From NCBI GenBank assembly GCA_005223375.1, contig RXOD01004378.1, forward strand, positions 1-23,277: a stretch of DNA of 23,277 nt. The letters run 5' to 3'. The position numbers were made by a program, and so were the translations under genes. The stretch is from Amoebophrya sp. AT5.2 (Eukaryota; Sar; Dinophyceae; Syndiniales; Amoebophryaceae). Below the pieces are notes generated by a model that did not search any database, was not told where the DNA came from, and saw only the letters and a list, made by a program, of their open reading frames with translations. Positions within the stretch are counted from its first letter, which is position 1, and every line of letters starts with the position of its first letter. Positions 9,473-18,400 of this stretch are shown here, piece by piece.

Positions 9473-12400
9473 CTGGTGCAGAAAAAATTTTTTGTTGATC
9501 GAGCAGCAAGTAGTTCAAGTTGCAACAGCAGGTAGTTAAGTCAGTTAGAGTTATATAGTCTCGCTTATAACAATGCCGGCCCCATCGTCAGCGCTGGCCG
9601 CGTGGGCACGGCTCTCCTACAAGACTCGACACCGTGTCCCAACTCCAACCATAAGTGGAGGCAGGGGTTCTTCCTTTACAAACGTGCCGGCCCATGCTAT
9701 GAGAATGCAGGAGGCTGTGGTCTCCTCTTGCCTCAAGTCCTCCGTTAGTCCTCGTCAACATTTGCGTAGTCTCTGGTTTCCAGCTTCTTATCTTGTCTTC
9801 ATGCGTAGAAGAGGACTACGACTACGGAACCGATATTATACTCTAGCAGTATGAGTACCCAGGTGAGAATTTTGGTGTCGTCGCTTGTAAACTTGGTTGC
9901 GAGATCTCCGCGCATTTGCAGCTGCAGCGTGTTCAGCGTGAGCGCTCCGGTTTGGCGCTCCCTGAAGCGTAGGTACAGCAGGTAGAGCCGGCAGGTGCGC
10001 GCCTGCTCGCCGAAATCCGCCATTTCTTCCATCGTTTTCGTTTTCGTCACGTCGTCTCGTTCCGCGCCAGGCCTCGACGACGTTTGATCGATGTCTGAGG
10101 ACGCTAGCTGCACCGCCACCGGCTCCCACGGCCTCTCCACAAAGGGATCATCTCCCGCACCCAATTCGAACACACAGAAACGCCTTTCCAGGTCTCTCGC
10201 GGCTTCCACGTGCGAAAACTGATCCATGTCGGCAAACCCTTCCTCGTCGTTGTCATCTCCCACATCATGCATCTCCCACAGCGGGGCGTCCAAAGCTTCC
10301 CCGTGCAAGGCCGTTTTCTGGTTGTGCTTGCGCTGCAACTCCCGGTCCTCGGCTAGTGAAGAAGCCTCCGTCGAGAGTGAAGCCTCAGGCTCATGCCAGA
10401 CTGGTTCGCGCACCTCCTCGGTTTCCTTGCTGCCCTCGCCCCGCACCAAAGGCTCAGGACGCTTCACCAGCCGCACGAGTGCATACTGCTGTCGCTTTTT
10501 CACGAGAACATCCGAGTCCACTTGTCCCGCCTCTTCCTTCAAGGGAAGCCAGGCGGCATCACTCTCGAACCCTGGAAGGAACTTTCGCGGCATGAAGGAA
10601 TGTTGAAAATCATTTTCTTCACGACCAGCACTAGCTTCATCGAGCGTCAACACGACCTCCCGGCTATGAAAACTACGCCCGTCCTCATCCTCCTCCTCCC
10701 GACGTGAAGACGAGTCCCTCCGAAAGAACAGCAGCGAAGATCCGCCGACCTTCCACGACAGGTGGCCGTCTTCAGAAACGCGCCTTGACAGCGTGAGCCA
10801 AGTGCGTCGGGCCGCCCGTCCTCCTCCTACACCCCCACTACTGATTCCTTGCGGCCAGAGCGGAAGCTGCAAAGCGCAGCCCCCAATACTTTGCGCACGC
10901 CAGAGCAGAATATCCGCTGGATTCACCTGAAGTGCGTCGCTGAGCAGAACCGCTTGATCCAGCTGGGGCTCTGCTGGGACTGTGGATCGCGGTCGGCCTA
11001 AGGGTGGCAAAAAATCGTTCGCGTTGATTGGCAACAGTTGGCAGGAGTGCTGTTGGGTGACCGTGACCCGACGCTGCAGTTGTCCTTTCTTTACAGTGCT
11101 GTGAGTCTGATGACCGCATCCGCACGCAGCGGTAACTCCTCGCGGCGTTCGTAACGGGTAAAGCGCAGCGCCGTCAAACTGGTGATCATCTTCTATTGCT
11201 ACTACATTCGCTGCTCCATGATGAAGATGCTCTTCTTCTTGCCACACGGCGTACAGAGGCGTCGCCCTGCGAAACAGTAGCAACGACGGGGGTAATTCCT
11301 CTTCTCCTTCTCCTTCTCTTCTCCTACGCGACGCGGTCGCGGGTAAAAACCTCAGCAGATCTCCGTCCCGGCGCGCCCGAAGCGCGATGCTGCCACGCGA
11401 CTGTCCTTCCGTTTCTCCACCTGCCGCAAAAATTCCTGCTTTCAACTTCGGAGACTCCCGGCTCAGCCTCTGCCCGTCCCAGCGAAAGCAGCGGCCGCCT
11501 GCTACCTTCAGACCACTGCTCGCCAAAGCTCCTTCCTTTGTTGCCTCCACCAGCTCCGGGACCCAGGGAACCCAGTACAGATGAAAAATCTCGCCCCCGG
11601 AGCCAGCTCCTATGTCTGCTCCGTCCTTATCGTTATCCTCACCATTCGCTCGCCAGGAGACGAGGTAGAGATCCCGGGCCCCCTCCAGCTGCAGCACGCT
11701 GTGCACCTTCACAGGATCCACGACTTTCTGCAGCGCTTGCGCGGGGGCCGCCCCTTCGTCAGCACCCCCCTTGTAACAATGTTCGCGCAGAAATGTCTTC
11801 TGCTGATCCGTGAGGAACAGTGCCTTCGGCTTCGAATCAATCAAGTCCAACGCAAGTTGAAATGGACGAAGGGCGCTGGCGTGTATAACCACTTCAGGTT
11901 CACTCGACGGCCGTTGCTCTTGCGGTTCCGGTTGCTCTCGCTCCTGCTGATAATATCCCTCGGCGCCAAAGCTCCCCATCACGCAACTGGCAAATGCCTC
12001 CCCAAAACCTCTTTCAGAAGTACCTAACGCCGTATTCGTCCTGAAGATGCCGTATTCGTCAAAGAATGCGCGCACCCGTTCCAGCTGCAGGTTCAGCTCA
12101 AGCTGCTGGCTCACGAGCAGCACATCCGACAGCACGGCCCCGCGCGCAAAGTCGAGCGGGTCCTCACTTGCGCTCAGGACCTCGGGGAACCACAGGTCTT
12201 TGTACTTTTCGGCAAACGCGGCTTCTGGCCTGTACTTTTTCGGCTTCTGGTGACACCCCTCGATCCACGGCGCCAGCGAATACAGCAAAAGCTTGCGGAA
12301 TGCGGCCACAAGCTGCGGATGGCAACCACAGTATCTGCAGTCTTCCATTAGGCTCGCGATTTTTTCCCGCAGCGGCTCGATGATCTCTGCGGACAGCAGC

Positions 12401-15400
12401 CGAAAGTCCGCCGCCAGAAGCCGATGTTCCCCGACGAAGGCCAACAACGCAGACGCCAACTTACTCGCCACGAACGAGAGGAAGAGCACTTTCTTCACCC
12501 GTCGGTAGGAGTTAAGGGACAAGCGCAACCGCTTCTGCTTCCGGAGAAACACGTCTTCGCGCAAAGTTTTTACCTCGTACAACAGGTGCTTCTCGAAAAA
12601 CCGAATCAGATGCGCCATGATCCGGTCCGCCTGGGCATTTCTGCGTTTTTGTACTTCCTTGAGTTGTGCCTCGGCCGCAACCAGCATCAGTGTGCGGCTT
12701 CTCTCTTCATCCGAAGACGGCTGCGACCCTGCATGCTCGCTTGCCTGTGCCCAGCCGGAAGAAGTAGACAAAGAACCTTGCTCAGTAGAAACGTCGTCCT
12801 CCCCTACTTCAACCGCCCTTCCCGTACTGTCTGTATCACCCTCCCCCCCTTCTCCGTACACGAGGCTTCGCACTTTGGGCATTTTGTGTAGCACCGCCTC
12901 GATCGCCTTGTCCCGCGTCTCCTCCTGCAGGCCCCGGGCGAAGGGCGGCGCGGGCGCCTCCTCCGCGTTGTCGCGCAGCGGTAATAAGACCTTTTCGGGT
13001 ACAGGTCGTGTTAGCAGGCAAAAGATGCATCAAACAAACGCATCCCAGGTACGGTTGTAACAGCATCGGCCAGCATCGGGAGCATCAATCACACCAGCAT
13101 CAAATCATCGTAGAAAACCATCGCAAACAGGTGCCCAATAACCTCAAACCAATGGAAATGCAAAAACACTAAAGAGGTGGCGACCCTGCGGGCGCCTCCT
13201 CCGCGTTGTCGCGCAGCGGTCTTAATAAAAATTTTCGGTTTTTTAATAAGTCCGTAACAAGGTACCTCAGTCACCGTTCGGACCGTCAGCATCTGCTCTA
13301 TCAGCAACAGCTGGTCGCGCCCCCGGTCACTGGCCTCTTTCGCACGTCGTGCGGAACGGTTTTGGTCCGTCAACGTGAAACCCCGGCTCGTCTTCAAATC
13401 CGGGCTTGGCTCGGAGAAGAGAGCAACGCCCTTCGGGTCCAAGCCCGCCATCGCTCTAAACAAAGCGCTTGACTCGGAAAGCCGCAGCGCCTCAGGGCTC
13501 CCTGCGAAGGACGGGACGCTGTCGTGGCCTATTTTCTCACGCGAGAGCACGTCGAACTCGGCGTGCTCGTCTTCGTCTCCATCGGAGGTGCCGTCATCGC
13601 CGCCCCCGACATTTTCATTTCCACCAACATTGCTGCCTACAACTGCGGCGCGGCCCTCCAACCAGTGCGGGAAGCGCGCTAAGAGACCAAGAAAGGCGAT
13701 GGGCTGCCCTGCTTTCAGCCGCTGCCAGTGGCCGGTGAGTGCGGCCAGCCCGTGTCGCGCGAACGGCCGCGATTGTGTTCTTGTACCAGATAATTCTTCT
13801 CCTCCAGTTTCTTCTCCCCCAACCGCGCTCCCCCACTTGGCCCGGAAGCCGCGGACTTTTTCAACCCCAGCGCCGCTTTCGTCGGTCCACCAGTCGGGCG
13901 AGAGGAAAATCTGCCCCCACTGCATGTCCGCATCGAACTCGTCAAGCCGGCTGGGGTCTTTCATGGACTTCCGGACACAGTCCAAGCCCCCGACCCGTTG
14001 CTGCACCGAATACACTGGAAGGTCGTTCGCGTGGTCGTTCTTTTTTTTTCCACCAAGTTGGGAAAACACTCCGTCAAGTAATTCCCGCATATGGTTCCGA
14101 GGCTTTTCTCCCGCCGGTGTGAGCGCCGTCGCCACCTGAACGTTAGTGCCCTCGTCCGTGCTGCTGCCAAGCTGCGCGTTCGCAACGCTGAGAGCCTGTG
14201 GAGTAGCAGTCGATTGAATCTTGCCTCATCGCTTTTCTTCAGCGCGACAGTAGCGCCCGCACTCAGTCTAGTACTTACTATGCGCTCGGTCAGCTGCCAG
14301 AGTATGACACTGACAGTACGTCTGTCTATTAGCTAATGGAGTGGTAGCTCCTGTGTATGAGTACACCGCTGTACTTTTGGCCGAAGCAGCAGAAGGCGCT
14401 GGAGCAAAGAAGCGCGCGGGCGTAGATGGGGGGCCCGAGTGGGAACAAGACCAACAGCAGAGCGCCGAGTCGGCCGTGCCCTCTGTTGGATCCACGCCCC
14501 CAACGAGTTTGACGACTAGGTAGTGCGCCCGCTGCCAATGCGCGCGTTCGCGACGCGGAAAGCTTGTGCTGCAGAAGTCGATCGAGCAGCCGTCCAGCCA
14601 TAGCAACTACAGGTAACAACGGATAGATACCACTGAAAGAGTACTACCTACTGAGGTCGTGTTCCAAAAATAAAAAAGTAATACTCAAGTACTTGTTTCT
14701 CCGGCACTAGGAGACGGCTCGACAGCGCGTCATCACCACAGAGGGGGGCTTTGTTGGGCTTCGGTGGTGGCTGTTCTCGGGAAAGCGACAACTCCATTGC
14801 CATTCGATTCAGGAAAACGATACCCGAGCGAAAACGCTCCAGTTCGTGCACGAGGTCGTTTACTTGGCCGGAGGCTACAGCGGGGGGCTCTGACACGTCA
14901 GCGTCTGCGGCAGACCCTGAACCGGGGGTTTGCTCGAGTGCGAGCGCCTTCGCTCGGCTTCGAAAGGTGTGCTCCAGGTCGTAGTCCTTGTACTCGTAGG
15001 AGGACGCCCCGCCAGGCCCACTCGGCCAGGTCTCGAGCGCTGGACACATGTCTGCAACGAGTGGACTCGCCGCTGTTTTCTTGGCTGTCGCTCCAGCCTC
15101 CCCGCGCGCTAGCAGGAAGCGCCGCAGATGGGAGAAGCCATGTAGCTGAGGAGGCAATGCTGGACTCACAGATCTACGAGGCCGTTGAGCGACGGGTCTT
15201 TCTTGAATTCCTGCTCCCACGCCACCATCAACATGCTCCTCCTCCCTCGAATTCGAGAACAATTTCGCTTTTTCTATCAGTTGCAGGAGCTGCCGCCAGG
15301 GTTCCCACACCGTTTCCCTGTCGAGCTGAAAGAACCACTCCTGCGCGCGCCAGTGCTCGTCCTTGTCCTTTTCCTCTTTTGCCGGACAGATTTTGAAGCC

Positions 15401-18400
15401 CTTGCGGTGCATCTTTACGAATATGGCGTGCGCCCCCCTCTCCACCGTGTCTGATGAGGACTGCTCTGACACAGGCTTCCCGGTGAGGAGTTCGATGAGT
15501 TTTACGCCCGAATTTTTCTCCGCATCCGCCAACGTCATCCACCACCAGGGGCACAGCCCGGGTCGAAGTCCGAGCGGCCACGCGTGGGCCATGCGCAGCC
15601 GGTCGACGGCGGTGTCAGAGCCCTCGTCGCGCCACTGGCGGAGCTGGCGGACGCTGCTCGTAAGTTTCATGGCCAGCTGCGCAATCATCGTCTCCGAAGC
15701 GACCAGGTTTTCGTCACCATCCGAATCCGCTTTCTCCTCCTCGAGTGCGGCCGCAATCTTCCGACGGTGCGCTTCGATTTTCTTCCCCCAATCTTCTTCC
15801 ACCGCACGCTTCGCCTCGTCATATCCCGCATGCAGCCTCTGGAAATCGTCGGAGTTAGCCCCTGGGATCTGTTTAAGGTTCTTGGTAAATTCTGATACCA
15901 ACTCGTTCGTCTTCGCTTTAATCAGGCCCTCGCGCGTCGCCTCAGAATCTCCCCCCTCCTCGGTCGCCGCCGGCCGGCTGCCCCGCCATCTCAGAACAGC
16001 GAGGTCAACCAAGGCGGCCTCAGTCTCCTTTATTACTTCTGCCCTTGAGATTGAGAGCTCCCGAGAGAACTCATCGGTTTCTCCGATATATCCGCGCATG
16101 CGGTTCTCAAATCCTTCGTACAGCGCCGGAAAACCCATTACTGCGGTCGTCAGTTCGCGGAAACCTTTTCGATAGGCTTCCGCCGCCTCTCTCGGGTACC
16201 GAAACACGTCGTTGGTCGCCCCCGTTGACAAGGCGCCCCCATGATAAGTGAACTCCGCGTTTTCCACTTCTCCCCTCCTCCACACTGCGTAGGTGCTCGG
16301 GTCTACGGTGGCCGCGACGGCGTCATCCCGCACCAGCTTCTCCTCGATTGATGTACCGCGACGTTCTTCAAGGTACATCAGTGTGTTCGTGCGGAAAAAG
16401 GGCCACACTGCCTCTGGGACCAAGGCTCCGAGTTCTTTTTCGCTTGTCCCGGTAAAAAGTGGCGCTCCCTTCCTTCCTTCTCCCGCAGCCAGCCCGGACT
16501 CCAACCGGGGCAATGAAACCAAGGCGCGCATCAGCGTTTGCAGCAAGAGGGTGAAGTCCATGATGCCGTGAAAGTCGACGAGAGTGTTGAGCGATCGGTG
16601 CCGCGATTCGAGGTCCACTGCAGCGTGCAAACCCCGAACCAGCTCTGCAGCCTGGGACGCGATTCTCATGATCTTCCCACTTCTCTGGTGACCATCCGAT
16701 GTCAGCTCACGAAGTTCCGCAAGAAGTCTTTCCGCCCGGATCCAAATCTTCACCAGCGGGAAGCGGTAAAAGGCCCCGCCAGTCGCGGTGAACCGCCACG
16801 CGGCCACACGCCGCGCTTCTTCGCTTAACTGTCCGGCCATGGTCGCCGTACTGGAAATCGCTTGTTCGTCGTCCTGCAAGGATTTCTTATTGCTCTCTGG
16901 CTTTGCGATTGCGTCGCCTCCGCCACCGCCTCCCGCCCGTCTAAGAAATTTTTGACTTCCTCCATCCGCTTCGTGTTGCCCACCTCTTCCCCCAGCTACA
17001 AGGTCCTCTTCCTCTCCAAGTTCCCTGTCGCTGCGGCGTGGCGGGCCGAGAGCGTGAACGACGGCAGCCGTGCTCAACGCCGCGCACTGGAAATCCCGGA
17101 GGTGCTCCCACTCCCGCCCGCCATCGTCGTCGACCCCGCCATCGCCGGCGAGCCGCTTCGCACTCTTCGGCACGTTCCGGATGACGAGCTCGGAAAGCAG
17201 GCCTAGATGTCGGGCCCATTCTCGCTGGGCTCGGGCGGCATGCTGCGGGGCGTTAGGGGCGTTAGCGGTGGCTACGTTGCCCGTCGAGCTGAGTTGGGCG
17301 AATTCGTGCCCGTTCTCGGGGTGCTGGGTCTGGGCCGCCCCCTCCGCCTGCTGGACAACTTCGATCGCCAACTCTGCAAGGTACGGAAAGTGTGTCGAGT
17401 GCCCGCTGCGGAATGCAAATGCACTCCTCTGTTATGGCGGGGCAGTCATGCTGCTCCAAATACCTTCGCAGACTACTTACCTACTAGTTCAGAGTCACTG
17501 TTAACACCATGGAGGTCGGTGGTCCACGACTATCTTTCTAAGTATGCAGGCGAGCGGGCAGAAGCATTTTCATGCAGCCAGGACTGGCGATTTTTACCTT
17601 TAGTCTGTGAGTAGAGTAGTCGTAAAAAGGCGCTGCACAGGAGTCGCGGTGTCTCCCACTGAGCTGACAAAAAAAGGGCGATCGACCTCCAATAGCCTAT
17701 TCCCAGCAGCCCCCGCCTCGCCCGCGAATGAGACTGCGCGACTCACTTGTGGTACTACCCGATAAAAACGCGGCGCTGCAAACTACTATATCGATAGACT
17801 GCTGAACATTTGCTTCATTGAAACAGCAATTTGCTCCGCCGTAACATGGCCTCTGCGGTTTGCTCGTACAGCCACACGTCAACGCGGGACCAGTGTGAGT
17901 CCGAGTGGCTCAGAGAAATCAGATTCTGGGCGACCGTCCTGGTCTCCTTGTCCACCTCCTCTTTGCCGATGGAGGCCCCCCCGTCGCCGACATACGCGAA
18001 AGCGAGACCCTTCACCGACGTTGTGGCGAGGCTTCGAAACATTGCCCAGCTGCCCAAAGAAACCTGCGCGGGTACGTCATCCGCGGAGGCCGCTCCCGAC
18101 ACCGACGCAACTGCGTGGGATACCACTTTTTTGGTCAGCAGCCGCGTCGCGCACTGCTGCAGCTCGCCGACAAGCTGCTTGTAGATCCGCTTACCTTGAT
18201 TCTTTGTCATTTTCGTCCCTCCACCATCGAAGGAGATGGGGGAGAAGGAGACGCGCCGCGAGAACCGGTCTTCCAGGAAGAATCGCGAGTATGCCTTCAT
18301 GCTACTCCAAGTGCAGCTTCCTTTCCGCTGCGGCGTGATAAAGAAGTCCGGCTCCGAGAATTCATCGTTCCCCACTGACACGATCGGTGCGAAAGTGTCT

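Noticed and set aside
12836..13066. Separate small minus-strand frame sharing the peptide TAARQRGGGAR with the end of the exon 3 frame
   Set aside because: The shared peptide is only the 33-bp duplicated exon sequence read out of frame; it is not a repeated protein motif.
17741..17752. Strong GTGAGT donor consensus in intron 1
   Set aside because: It lies past the stop of the exon 1 frame, so it cannot join exon 1 to exon 2 without an extra exon for which I see no evidence.
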